From the NCBI RefSeq assembly GCF_002770725.1, contig NZ_NQVN01000022.1, positions 1 to 64,000 of the forward strand: 64,000 nucleotides of DNA, given 5' to 3'. This DNA is from Pleomorphomonas carboxyditropha (lineage in GTDB: Bacteria; Pseudomonadota; Alphaproteobacteria; Rhizobiales; Pleomorphomonadaceae). The notes under the pieces are model-generated. The model made no database searches. It saw only the letters and a program-made list of their open reading frames with translations, and was not told where the DNA came from. A program made the translations under genes and the position numbers. How positions within the stretch are numbered: position 1 is the stretch's first letter; each line of letters opens with the position of its first letter. Below are positions 50,824 through 59,903 of the stretch, in pieces.

Positions 50824-52563
50824 ATGAGCAATATCAATGTTACCCCCACCACCCAGTCCGAGCTTCAGCCGGCCGCGCCAGCCAACGTCAATGGGATTGC
50901 AGCCATCGAGACCAACGAGCCGGCGCAGTCGGTTGGCGTCTCTACTAGCAAGGCTCCGACGGTCGACAACCTTCACCAGCTCGACGATGCCACCCGCACC
51001 AAGCTCGGCAACGACTGGGCTGATCGCTGCCAGAAGGCAGGCCATGACTTCCAGGAGATGAAAGCCCGCCAAGACTCCTATCTCCTGCGTGCCATTGCTG
51101 CGCTTGCGCTGTCGATTGTCTTCTTCCCGCAAACGGACTGGGCGGCGAAGGTCAACGCCTTGGGCATCGGGTCGGCAAACATCAAGAGCAAGTTTAGAAC
51201 GGCCATGGCGGTCGTCGGCACCTTTGGTCTCAACCCGTACCAGACCGACTCCGTGAAAGCCAAGCTCGACGGTCAGGCGCTCGGCCGCAATGCGCTGGCG
51301 ACCGAATGGTTGGCTGACTACATCATCAATCTCGACGCGAACGGCAGGGCTACGCTCACGCTGGACGAAGCCGGCATTGACAAGCTCAGCCAAGTGCTGA
51401 AGGCCAATGGCGGCGTTATCGCGGTCGGCGATCTTCAGCGCGTCGCCTACCGAGAGACGGTCGCTGCCAGCCGCCTCCGCGTATCGATCGATACGAAAGG
51501 CGCCGCTGCCATCATCGCTGAGCGTGGCGAGCGGCGTATTCGCGCGCAGAACGGTCTTGATAAGGATGCGCCGGTTCCGTTCGTCGTTGACGTCAAGGTC
51601 GGCAATGCGCAGACAGCCTACGCGGTCCCGGACGCACTTCTTGACGTCATCAAGACCGGGATCTTCAAGGCGGCCGCTAGTGTCGACCCGCTCGTCGACA
51701 CCTTTGGCGAGTTGACGAAGGTTAGTGCCATCGCCCCGCACCAGCTTGTCGGTGCTACGGCGGGTGCCAACCCGGAGATGGGCGCAGGCTCACGGCAGTT
51801 CGTTCTCCGCGCCGATCGGTCGATCCAGGTTTCAACGATCCCGGCAAGCAACGAAGTGAACCCGGTGCTGATCGCTCGTCCGGCGACGCAGATCATCGAG
51901 CCATGGCCGGCGGCAGCTTGTCGCATGTCGACCAAGGGGTGGCAGTTTGCGGAAGCAAACCTGATCGACACTGACCGCCGCATCTATTTCGATGCATCAG
52001 TGTCGGCTAGCGCGGGTTCCACGCCTTCGGTCACGCTCAGCACCGTTGCGACCGGTGAGAGCATTGGCTCCGAGACTATCGTACTTGAGCCTCTCGTACC
52101 GGGCATGCCTGTCTATCCCGTCGAGTTCGATGCGTCTTCCCTACAGACCGACTTCGAGTTTGAGGTGGATGTCAAGGACCTGACCGAGTGGTGTAACAAA
52201 GCCGCGAGCAAGCTCCGCGATACCGAAAGCCTCGTCACGCTCGTGGCAGACGGCTCCAGGGCCTCTCTCGGGGCCGGCAAGCATCCTCAGGCGGGCAAGA
52301 ATCCTCTCAAGATCACTCTGACTGGCCGAGCAACGGCCGGCATCGTGCATCTGCGTGCCATCGACTTCGGCGCGCTTGCCAAGACTGTCGAAGGGCTGAC
52401 CCTGACGGGCAATGCTAAGGTTTCCTTCAAGATCGATGAGCGAGCAGCAATGAGAGTCAGCTTCGAGACCAGCCTCGCGACCTACGAGCTTTATGCTCCG
52501 GTGCTTCAGCCAGGCAGCTTCAAGCCGTACACTCAGTGCTTCCGTCCGATGGCGGTGGCGTGA
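50824..52563 (+). CDS. Unrecognised 579-aa island protein, paralogue of 44885-46648
   Basis: 579 aa, soluble, no named family recognised. It aligns in patches with the 587-aa protein across its length (LGIGSANIKSKF, GIDKLSQVLKANGGV, SRQFV at 323-327, ending ATYELYAP), so the two are anciently duplicated. A disordered Pro/Thr/Ala N-terminus covers the first 45 residues. The C-terminal 150 residues are beta-rich (FEFEVDVKDLTEWCNKAASK, GLTLTGNAKVSFKIDE). ATG at 50824 follows AACAGGAG. It stands alone on the plus strand with its own leader. Confidence 0.75.
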   Translation: MSNINVTPTTQSELQPAAPANVNGIAAIETNEPAQSVGVSTSKAPTVDNLHQLDDATRTKLGNDWADRCQKAGHDFQEMKARQDSYLLRAIAALALSIVFFPQTDWAAKVNALGIGSANIKSKFRTAMAVVGTFGLNPYQTDSVKAKLDGQALGRNALATEWLADYIINLDANGRATLTLDEAGIDKLSQVLKANGGVIAVGDLQRVAYRETVAASRLRVSIDTKGAAAIIAERGERRIRAQNGLDKDAPVPFVVDVKVGNAQTAYAVPDALLDVIKTGIFKAAASVDPLVDTFGELTKVSAIAPHQLVGATAGANPEMGAGSRQFVLRADRSIQVSTIPASNEVNPVLIARPATQIIEPWPAAACRMSTKGWQFAEANLIDTDRRIYFDASVSASAGSTPSVTLSTVATGESIGSETIVLEPLVPGMPVYPVEFDASSLQTDFEFEVDVKDLTEWCNKAASKLRDTESLVTLVADGSRASLGAGKHPQAGKNPLKITLTGRATAGIVHLRAIDFGALAKTVEGLTLTGNAKVSFKIDERAAMRVSFETSLATYELYAPVLQPGSFKPYTQCFRPMAVA

Positions 52564-52670
52564 CCAATGCAGAAGGCGGGCTTTCGAGCCCGCCCCTCCC
52601 TTCCTCGACGTATTCAGGGGCGACGGTCACTTCGGTGACTGCCGCTCTATTTGTTCGAGGGCGCTGTGGG

Positions 52671-53846
52671 TTACTGGCCTTCAGGTGTCAGCTTGGGCGA
52701 TCTATCCTGGACATGCTCGATGATCTCCGAAGCAATCTCCACGAAGCCGTCCCAGTTCTCCCGCCGGACGAGATCAGCCAGAGCGAACGATGGCCAACCG
52801 TCAGGTGCCTTTGATGACACGGCAAGATTCGCAGCCCTGAGACAATGAGCGATCCTATCGACAAGCGCTCGACGATTGTCGAACAAGCTGTAGAAGGGGG
52901 TCATTCTCGTGTTCTGTAAGGCGAACTCAAACCTCCCGGTATTGTAGCGAATGAAGAAGGGCCAACACTCTTTTCCATCTGTGCGCGGGATCATCACGCA
53001 TGCTGAAGAGCCGGAGCGTGCCTGTGTGAACTCGAATCCTTGGGCTTCGAACCAAGCGATGGCTTTCTTTGCCCCAGCCTTGGCGTCGTCGCCAAAGTTC
53101 CGCGCCATCTCCGTCAAGTTGTCTTCAATGGAACCAACCGGTTTTCCGTCGGGCGCGGCCGCTTTCGCCGTCTCGGCCCGCTCTGTTGCCCCAATCAGTC
53201 GAGGAACAATCATTCGGACCTCGGAGCCGTCGTTGTAGTGTTCCAGCTCTATGGCGAGCACCTCGGCGGACCGCATCTGTTCATTGAGGAACTCAACGAT
53301 CCGCGCGAGTTCCTTGGGTATCTTGTCGGCCACAAAGAGCAGACGGACGCGCCCCGCTCGGAGATTGGTTTCGACCCGCTTCCAAAAGGTTTCAACAGCT
53401 CCCTCGGGCTCGACAGTCGCCCCTATGAAACTCAGGAGCTCTTCATCAGGGTTCTTGCCTTCTTCGTTTGCCGAGGACTGATAGGCCGAGATCAGGCCAC
53501 CGATCTGCCAGAAGGCAATACCATTGGCCGCATAGTCGAGCATCTGCGCGACCACCTCTCGGCGAGTTCGGGTGTCGGTCGCGCGCTTGACCTCGACAAA
53601 GACGGGGACACCTTCGGAATCGACGAACAGGTGATCGAGAGACCATCTGCCATAGCCGCCCATTTCCTCTGGGATGCCGAGCTCGCGGGTTATCAGCAAC
53701 AAACGCCCGCCGGCGCCAGCCGCCTTCTTCAATAGGCCGGGATGACGGCTCAGCAGCGCTTGAAAAAGGTCTTCTGTATCGAAGCCAGAGCGCGTCATCT
53801 CGCGCAGGCTTCCGTCTCGATCAAGGACGAAAATGTTGTCTTCCAC
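52671..53846 (-). CDS. Predicted PD-(D/E)XK-type nuclease
   Basis: 391 aa. The segment WSLDHLFVDSEGVPVFVEVK (residues about 68-87) followed by RRREVVAQMLDYAAN-like helix matches the D-x(n)-E-x-K active site of the PD-(D/E)XK superfamily, seen in restriction and repair nucleases. A second domain (about 250-380) contains AIAWFEAQGFEFTQARSGS and may bind DNA or protein. The GTG start at 53846 follows AGGGGGCACACC and begins VEDNIFVLD; the ATG at 53927 lacks a ribosome site. It has no methylase partner. Possible roles are defence or island maintenance. Confidence 0.72.
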   Translation of the reverse strand: MEDNIFVLDRDGSLREMTRSGFDTEDLFQALLSRHPGLLKKAAGAGGRLLLITRELGIPEEMGGYGRWSLDHLFVDSEGVPVFVEVKRATDTRTRREVVAQMLDYAANGIAFWQIGGLISAYQSSANEEGKNPDEELLSFIGATVEPEGAVETFWKRVETNLRAGRVRLLFVADKIPKELARIVEFLNEQMRSAEVLAIELEHYNDGSEVRMIVPRLIGATERAETAKAAAPDGKPVGSIEDNLTEMARNFGDDAKAGAKKAIAWFEAQGFEFTQARSGSSACVMIPRTDGKECWPFFIRYNTGRFEFALQNTRMTPFYSLFDNRRALVDRIAHCLRAANLAVSSKAPDGWPSFALADLVRRENWDGFVEIASEIIEHVQDRSPKLTPEGQ

Positions 53847-53919
53847 GGTGTGCCCCCTGTCACCGAACCCTAGGCTCGGAACAGTTTCCGGTTGGTAAGG
53901 GCACGTGCACTCGCCTCTA

Positions 53920-54243
53920 TCAGCCAAGCATGCGCAGTCCGTGTTTCTGTACGATACCGAGCAGCTTCAACGCCGGGCCGCTCGGTCGCTTGGCACCGCT
54001 CTCCCACTTCTGCACCGTCGACTCGCTGGTGTTGAGGTAACGGGCGAATACCGGCTGGCTGACACGGTTCTGTTCCCTCAGCGCCTTGATCTCGTCAGGA
54101 GAGAGTTCGGCCGGAACAGACAGGCAGGTCTCATCGAAAGTCCTCAGCGTCTCCTTGTCGACGGTCCCTGCCTCAAACATGCCTTCGACGGCGTTGTGGA
54201 TGGCCTCGAAGGCGTCGCTCTTGAACTTACGCTTCGTCGTCAT
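53920..54243 (-). CDS. Helix-turn-helix antitoxin-like protein (NadS/HigA type), toxin apparently lost
   Basis: 107 aa. The C-terminal half holds an XRE fold (LSPDEIKALREQNRVSQPVF, then ARYLNTSESTVQKWESGAKR) typical of YiaG/NadS antitoxins that are encoded after a RelE-like toxin. GGAG sits 8 nt before the ATG at 54243. Upstream only about 25 in-frame codons (ARIREDLEAELSIGALLEIC) remain that resemble the end of such a toxin, beginning after a stop codon, so the toxin gene seems truncated. Confidence 0.75.
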   Translation of the reverse strand: MTTKRKFKSDAFEAIHNAVEGMFEAGTVDKETLRTFDETCLSVPAELSPDEIKALREQNRVSQPVFARYLNTSESTVQKWESGAKRPSGPALKLLGIVQKHGLRMLG

Positions 54244-54317
54244 GGCAAATCTCCAACAAGGCACCGATGCTCAGCTCGGCCTCCAAGTCCTCCCGTATTC
54301 TGGCTGGGACTAATCGC

Positions 54318-54611
54318 CTAGCCGATTACTCGACCCAGCACAATTACGCAGATTAGCCAAACAAAAAGAGAGATGATTCCTGAAAGTAAAAAGCGATACG
54401 CCCTGCGAAGTGCATCCGCATAGTCCGCAGGAAGCCTTGATAGTTCGTGGGGAGTGAAGAACATATAACGATTTATGGCCCGGCTTTTTGCCTTTGCATA
54501 CCGCATATGGGGATCGTACTTGCCTTCTATGTTACCAATCCAGAGAAGACTTACAAATATGGCCGCGAAGGAAGCATAGGCCCATATGCCGAATATGATT
54601 CTTAACAGCAT
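54318..54611 (-). CDS. Small two-helix membrane protein, unknown function
   Basis: 97 aa. Two hydrophobic helices (residues about 3-25, IIFGIWAYASFAAIFVSLLW, and 74-95, LLSGIISLFVWLICVIVLG) flank a basic loop with SRAINRYMFFTPHELSRLPA. The family is unknown. It is separated from its neighbours by 75-300 bp and is probably monocistronic. Confidence 0.6.
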   Translation of the reverse strand: MLLRIIFGIWAYASFAAIFVSLLWIGNIEGKYDPHMRYAKAKSRAINRYMFFTPHELSRLPADYADALRRAYRFLLSGIISLFVWLICVIVLGRVIG

Positions 54612-54914
54612 TTCCGGCGACTCTATCTACCTACCGACAGTCGAAGCAAAGCGGAGAAGCGCCCCCCTCGGCGCCACCATATCCCTGATGCATTTAGCCT
54701 AAGGCCAGTGAAAAACTCAACCTACTAACGGCGGTAGCAACCCTAGATATAGCACTCGGGTGCGCTTCATTTTCCTAAAGAGACAGTAACGACCCACATT
54801 GACGCGGATGTGAAATTCCCCTGAGGAATTCACCTGCTTCAGCGATTGCCTGAAAAGCCGGGATCGGCATCGGCACCATTCCCGGCCTTTTCGTTGCAAT
54901 GATCGTGCTTTGGG

Positions 54915-55361
54915 TCAGCCAGCCTTGCGGAGCATCGAGCCGCGTTCGGCCGAGGCCTGAGCAAGCTGATCATCCAGCTCACCAGCACGAACAGCCTCGA
55001 CCAGTTTGTCGATGATACCGGGCAGGTTCGCGAACTCGCCAATGGTCACCGCATTCTTGTCCTTGGCGAACTCAATGGTCTTGCCGGCGTAGCGGAGGCC
55101 GAAGAAGAACTGGCCGGACGCATCGGTGAACCAGCCAGCACGCAGACGCTTCGGAGCCTCGACCTGGACACGCTGACCATCAGTACCCTTTCGCCAGACC
55201 TTATGCGTCGGCGCAAAATGCTGACCGGCGATCTTGGCTTCGGCCATAGCCTTCTGCTCGGCGAGTGCGGAAATCACCTTGTCGCGGGCACGCTCGACGG
55301 GATTGTCGCTCGAACGGACGGGCTTGGCGTTGGTCAGCTTCAGGCTCTTCAGGATACTCAT
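54915..55361 (-). CDS. DUF6641-like protein
   Basis: 148 aa. It opens MSILKSLKLTNAKPVRSSDN and includes ERARDKVISALAEQKAMAEA and GQFFFGLRYAGKTIEFAKDK, which I associate with DUF6641, small proteins common on alphaproteobacterial plasmids and islands; the function is unknown. GGAGGTCCCGACA precedes the ATG at 55361, a strong ribosome site. It is the last gene before the right attachment site. Confidence 0.7.
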   Translation of the reverse strand: MSILKSLKLTNAKPVRSSDNPVERARDKVISALAEQKAMAEAKIAGQHFAPTHKVWRKGTDGQRVQVEAPKRLRAGWFTDASGQFFFGLRYAGKTIEFAKDKNAVTIGEFANLPGIIDKLVEAVRAGELDDQLAQASAERGSMLRKAG

Positions 55362-55562
55362 TGTCGGGACCTCCGTGTGGACAGTTCCCGTCCCATCTAC
55401 AGCCGTTTTCCAAACTCGCAACCTAACCCGCCAATAACTCAAACTTCAACGCTGACTGATTTTCCTGCTCCAGTGTATTCTACCGAGTCATCGAACTATT
55501 TCCTAAGATTTCACAGCGCGATCTATTCAAGAAATACCTTCACGCTCGGCAAAGGCCCAAAC

Positions 55563-55580
55563 TAGCACGTACCTAGCACA
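55563..55580. repeat. Right-end integrase arm-type sites (TAGCACG, TAGCACA)
   Basis: TAGCACG at 55563 and TAGCACA at 55574, the same pair and 11-bp spacing as at 27973/27984. Confidence 0.65.
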
Positions 55581-55629
55581 ACAGGAACGATATTCTGATT
55601 TTACTGACGATTTTCCTTCTCAACCGTAA

Positions 55630-55676
55630 TTGGTAAGGGAGAGGTCGAGAGTTCAATCCTCTCTCGCAGCACCATT
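55630..55676 (+). other. Attachment site attR (tRNA-Thr 3' end copy)
   Basis: 47 bp identical to 27792-27838. The upstream half of the tRNA is missing, so this is not a functional tRNA gene. A second integrase begins 90 bp further on and may use the same site. Confidence 0.9.
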
Positions 55677-55765
55677 TTTTCTTTTACAAATCAGAAAGAT
55701 GCGTGTTTAGAAGCCCTTGGGTTGACTTCGGTGCTACACCGGGGTGTTACACAGTGGTCCTTCAG

Positions 55766-57291
55766 ATGGCGCGTCCCTACAAGCATCCCAGAACCGGCGG
55801 CTACTATTTTCGTCAGCGCGTCCCGGCGGACCTTCGGCCTTTGCTTGGGGATAAAATCGTCAGTCGATCCCTAAAAACCAAGGACCCGGCCGAAGCGAAA
55901 ACCCGCAACATCGAGGAAGTCCGCAAGCAAGCCATGATCTGGGAGGCCCGGCGCAAGGCTCCGGAGCCACTGCCATACCGCCAGATTGTTGCCTTATCCG
56001 GCATCCTCTACCGCGATCTAATGGCTCCTCGCGAGGAAGAGCCGGGAGAAGCGAAGGTGTGGATGGAGACCCTTGCGCTCCTCGGGCGATTGCAGGGAAC
56101 CGAAGACGGGCTTGAACGCTGGTATGGTTCGTACGTCGACAATCTCTTCCTTGAGAACGGCATCGTGACGGATGCGGTCAGCCGTCAGCGTCTTATTGCC
56201 GAAGTCGACCGAACATTCGGACAGGTGTCGGAGCAACAGCTCAAACACGCGGGCGGTGATTACAGCCCCGACCCGAACGCCAACCGTTTCCCTCAAGTCG
56301 CCTCAACTGGGGAGCAAGCGGGGAGCAAGCGGGTCTCCATACGGTCACTGTTTGCCCTTTGGGAGCGTGATCATCTTGCAGACGGAAAGTCCGCCCGAAC
56401 GGTTGGAGACTCCGGCAAAAAGTCGAGAGCTTGATCGAGTTTCTGAAACACGACGACGCCCTCCTAGTGACTTCCGACCTGATTGCCGACTGGTGCGAGC
56501 ATCTGCGTCATGAGAAAGGTCTGAGCGCTCGCACCGTCGCGCAGAAATATCTCGCCGCCGCTAAGCTGGTCTTCACTGTCGCGGTCGAGAAGCGCCGCTT
56601 GAGGGACAACCCCGCCAAGGATGTCATGGTGCGCTACACCAAGAAGAGGCGGCGCGGCCGGGCAAAGGGGTACACTGATGATGAGGCTCGTTTGGTTCTG
56701 TCCGTCGCCCTCTCCGGAAGCGGCGTTGACAACTGGTCCGACCTCAACCGCCGCGCTGTCACTTGGGCACCTTGGATATGTGCTTTGACCGGAGCGCGTA
56801 TTAACGAAATCACGCAGTTGCGGCGGGAAGACTTGTTGGTGGAGGCCGGTATTCCGTGCATCCGGATTACGCCCGACGCCGGTTCGGTGAAGACTAACCA
56901 GTTCCGTATTGTGCCCCTGCATCCGCAACTCGTCGAACTAGGTCTGGTCGATTTCATCCGACAACAAAAGGCTGGACCACTGTTCTTCAGTCTGCGCCCC
57001 GGCGCTCAACCTCAAACTATGGCCCAGAATGTTGGGAAGAAGGTCGTGAAGTGGATTCGCGAAGTCGTCGGTATCACTGACCGCCGGGTTCAGCCGAACC
57101 ATGCTTGGCGTCACAGGTTCAAGACGCTGGCGCGGGATGTGGATATGAACCCGGAGTACCGGGACGCCATCCAAGGGCACGAAGACGGTCGGTCCGCCAC
57201 GGATTACGGCGAGAACACAGTGAAGGCGCTTTATCGGGAAATCTGCAAACTGCCCCGGTATGACCTTTCGGCGATTGCAGCCGGACGCTAA
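55766..57291 (+). pseudogene. Second tyrosine integrase, frameshifted
   Basis: N-terminal DUF6538-type segment (GGYYFRQRVPADLRPLLGDK, then SRSLKTKDPAEAKTRN) runs to a stop at 56434. The frame is resumed from about 56420 (ESLIEFLKHDDALLVTSDLI) with a core-binding region and a catalytic domain: Arg in CALTGARINEITQLRRED, HxxR-like in NHAWRHRFKTLARD, and a late Tyr in SATDYGENTV. A single missing A in the run after GGC at 56417 explains the break. If real, the integrase is dead. It lies directly after attR, the usual place for an integrase, so it belongs to a second element. Confidence 0.85.
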
Positions 57292-57544
57292 CCCTGCGCT
57301 ACACACGTGGTAGCATGAGCGGGCAGCACCACGACGCTCTTGTTGTGCTTCATACAGGCACCGGAATTGGCGTTCCAATACACCAAGTTGCCCGTGTCTC
57401 GGACACCTAGCGGTTCTATCTGCGACCGGCTAATTGTTTCCAATACACTTTTTGCTAGCGCAAAGATTCGCGGGCTGCAACGAATGCGCTTGCCTGTAGC
57501 AACCTGTGCGCTAAGTCTTAATGGCGCACAGCAGGGGGCGGTGA

Positions 57545-58480
57545 ATGGTTCGGCAGAAGAATGAGGCGGTTACAGCCACTTTTCACTATCTGGTTCGCTT
57601 CGTGAAGCAGGAGAATGGCCAAGAACGGCGTTTACCGCTTACCCAAGCGGACTTTGACACGCTCGTCACCAGACTTGAGCATCAACGGCCGGTCGACCTG
57701 ACGGACGAGGAACAAAAGGACATCCTCAGATATAGAAATTTTGTGCCCGTCGATAACATTACGAGGATCAATAACCGAACAATATTCGGGCGCTTTAGGG
57801 CGACATATTGGGGTCACGCATTTGATAATACAGACCGCGGGAAGATACCGGCCACGAGCATAAATTTGCGACCGTTTTATTTTCTTCTCTATCTGTCCGA
57901 GACTGGCAAAATATACGTTGGATGTCAGTATTTGGGCCTCTATGGCGGGTACACGCCGCTATCAAAAACTCTAATATCGGCTATTCCAAACGGAGACACG
58001 GTTCGCGCTGTATCGTTTCGGTTGCCTGCCGCCTATTATCGTGACGCTCTCGCAAAAGAGGTGCGCATCTCGTTCTCCAAAAATAATCCCAACATCGCGC
58101 GTGGCAACGTCTTCCAAAGTGGGGCCACTATTGCTTTCAAGAAGCAAAGTAAGGACGATGGATTTGAAGGGGTAGTTGCCGAACGACTGCTGCCACATAT
58201 CGGCCGTCCTATGCGAGAGGTTCGTGCAGCGGTGGCCGATTTATTGAGGGAAAACGAGCTTGTCGCCGTCGCGGACGACGAGATTATGGATTGCTCGGTG
58301 GTGGCCGTCGTCAATGGAAACCGCAAGGTTATACATATGATCGAGAGCGGGCAATTTGCCACAAAATTTGACCTGGATGTTCGTCTAAATGAGGACGGGC
58401 ACCCACTGCCGGTAGATGCCCAACGCGAGATGATGAAAGTCTTAACAGACGACATAATTGCCCGGAATGAAGATGTTTAG
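57545..58480 (+). CDS. Hypothetical 311-aa protein, first gene of a two-gene unit
   Basis: 311 aa, soluble, no recognised domain. Visible features: PFYFLLYLSETGKIYVGCQY, TVRAVSFRLPAAYYRDALAK, VRISFSKNNPNIARGN, and an acidic C-terminus. Its lower GC, its place beside an integrase and its overlap with a four-helix membrane protein gene resemble two-gene defence units (for example Kiwa, whose partner KwaB is of about this size), but I cannot establish homology. ATG at 57545. Confidence 0.6.
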   Translation: MVRQKNEAVTATFHYLVRFVKQENGQERRLPLTQADFDTLVTRLEHQRPVDLTDEEQKDILRYRNFVPVDNITRINNRTIFGRFRATYWGHAFDNTDRGKIPATSINLRPFYFLLYLSETGKIYVGCQYLGLYGGYTPLSKTLISAIPNGDTVRAVSFRLPAAYYRDALAKEVRISFSKNNPNIARGNVFQSGATIAFKKQSKDDGFEGVVAERLLPHIGRPMREVRAAVADLLRENELVAVADDEIMDCSVVAVVNGNRKVIHMIESGQFATKFDLDVRLNEDGHPLPVDAQREMMKVLTDDIIARNEDV

Positions 58481-59087
58481 CGCTTCAGAGATCATACGAA
58501 ACAATAACAACACATTTTATAACTACGCTTCTAGTCAAAAGACTAGCCAGCGCAGACGAATAATCACGCTTCTTATAATCTCCTCGCTTCTGATTTGGGC
58601 CATACCGGTCCAATCAAACGACTTCCTAAATGCGGTTATTACTGCCCAGGCGATTCTGGTTGGCTTCAGTTTTAGCGTTCTATTCTTCCTTCTGTCCAAT
58701 TCTGATATACAAGCACTTCCCGGAGAGAGCATTGAGCGCAGTCTGAGAAGAGCGAAGCTCAACAAACTATGCAGAGAGATATTTCATAACGTATCTTACT
58801 ATAATTTTGTCTCTATAATTTCTGTTGTACTATCTTTACTATTCATGTCTGAACATCCTAACAGAAAATTCATATGCGGAATACTATCATTTATTAATAA
58901 GTTTATATCGCTAGATACCTCATATGCATTTGAATTAATCCGCTATTCGTGGTCTTTCTTGTATATAATAGTTGGCTTCTTCCTATACGCGTCTCTTGCG
59001 GAGAGCATCTATACGTTTTTCAGAACAACTCTGAGAGTTGGCTTTTATTTTCAGGAGAAACTCAAACTTACGGACGCCGCTCCCTAA
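58467..59087 (+). CDS. Four-helix membrane protein, second gene of a two-gene unit
   Basis: 206 aa. Predicted membrane segments at about 32-50 (RIITLLIISSLLIWAIPV), 55-80 (AVITAQAILVGFSFSVLFFL), 112-135 (NFVSIISVVLSLLFM) and 165-190 (SWSFLYIIVGFFLYASLAES), with a basic N-terminal cytosolic part. Its ATG overlaps the upstream stop by 14 bp, showing coupled translation. No family is recognised. AT-rich, unlike the chromosome. Confidence 0.65.
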   Translation: MKMFSASEIIRNNNNTFYNYASSQKTSQRRRIITLLIISSLLIWAIPVQSNDFLNAVITAQAILVGFSFSVLFFLLSNSDIQALPGESIERSLRRAKLNKLCREIFHNVSYYNFVSIISVVLSLLFMSEHPNRKFICGILSFINKFISLDTSYAFELIRYSWSFLYIIVGFFLYASLAESIYTFFRTTLRVGFYFQEKLKLTDAAP

Positions 59088-59307
59088 TCGTTAGACAAAA
59101 GCTCCTCAGTAGCAAGACAAGAGAAGGGGGGATGGGGGTCTTCGCCGAAGCAGCATAGTTATTGACCTGTGGCGACCATGGGCGACCAGCCAACTCCTCG
59201 GGGTTCGCTTGTCCGCACCGCTCCGCTACCCTGGACTGCATTGGGCATCCGGTTTGCTCCACATAGGAGCATCAGGTGTCAAAGTGTTTCAGAGAGGGGC
59301 ATTTCCA

Positions 59308-59667
59308 ATGTTTGACCGGCGCAGGGAGCGTCGTGGCCGTACCTATTTGGGAGGTCAGATCGCTTTCAACAACCGTTGGTGTACGATCGATTGCCTGGTA
59401 CGGAACATATCCCAGAGCGGCGCGAGGATTGAGTTTCCCCAGCCGGTGCTTGTACCGAGCGAGCTGGATCTGATCATCCCTCTCAGGGGATACAGCCGCC
59501 GGGTGCACGTCGTCTGGAAACGAGCGAAGGCGCTGGGCGTCTCATTTGCAGATGCCAACGACGGTACCGTCGTTCCGATCGAACTGGCGCGCCAGATACG
59601 CAAGCTGAAGGAAGAGCGCGACATGCTGGCGCGGCGGGTCAGGGACCTGAGCGAGCCAGTGATATGA
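59308..59667 (+). CDS. PilZ-domain protein
   Basis: 119 aa. The N-terminus FDRRRERRGRTYLGGQIAF gives the RxxxR switch, and the domain continues with DCLVRNISQSGARIEF (the D/NxSxxG motif), the two parts of the c-di-GMP binding site. A C-terminal helix (ELARQIRKLKEERDMLARRV) may form a coiled coil. It is probably a c-di-GMP effector; a GGDEF-EAL enzyme is at 3718. GAGAGGGG precedes the ATG. It overlaps the next small gene (ATGA). Confidence 0.88.
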   Translation: MFDRRRERRGRTYLGGQIAFNNRWCTIDCLVRNISQSGARIEFPQPVLVPSELDLIIPLRGYSRRVHVVWKRAKALGVSFADANDGTVVPIELARQIRKLKEERDMLARRVRDLSEPVI

Positions 59668-59843
59668 TCAGGCGGGCCCTGACGTTCATCGTGAATCGGC
59701 TCGTCTTCATGGCGGTTTTCCTGCTGGCCTTGAACGCCTTCACGCAAGGCTCCAGTTGCCAGTCCGGCAACGCGCACGGAATCGCGCAGACGCTGGGCGG
59801 CTTGCCGGAGGCGCTCAGGGTCCTGAGCAATTCATTCCGCTGA
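59664..59843 (+). CDS. Small hydrophobic protein coupled to the PilZ gene
   Basis: 59 aa. Its ATG overlaps the PilZ stop (ATGA). A signal-anchor or signal peptide (RLVFMAVFLLALNAFTQG) is followed by a short polar tail with one Cys. No family is recognised. Coupling with PilZ suggests a shared role, perhaps at the envelope. Confidence 0.5.
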   Translation: MIRRALTFIVNRLVFMAVFLLALNAFTQGSSCQSGNAHGIAQTLGGLPEALRVLSNSFR

Positions 59844-59903
59844 TGGGCCGCCCTCCCCCGGCGGTTGAAGTGGCCGCGTGGAGGCGGATGGCCGGCCGTC
59901 CCC

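Noticed and set aside
55630-55676. A second tRNA-Thr gene
   Set aside because: Only the 3' part from the anticodon loop on is present; it is the attR copy.
56431-57291. The second integrase half as an independent short recombinase
   Set aside because: It continues the preceding frame exactly after a one-base slip and has no ribosome site of its own.
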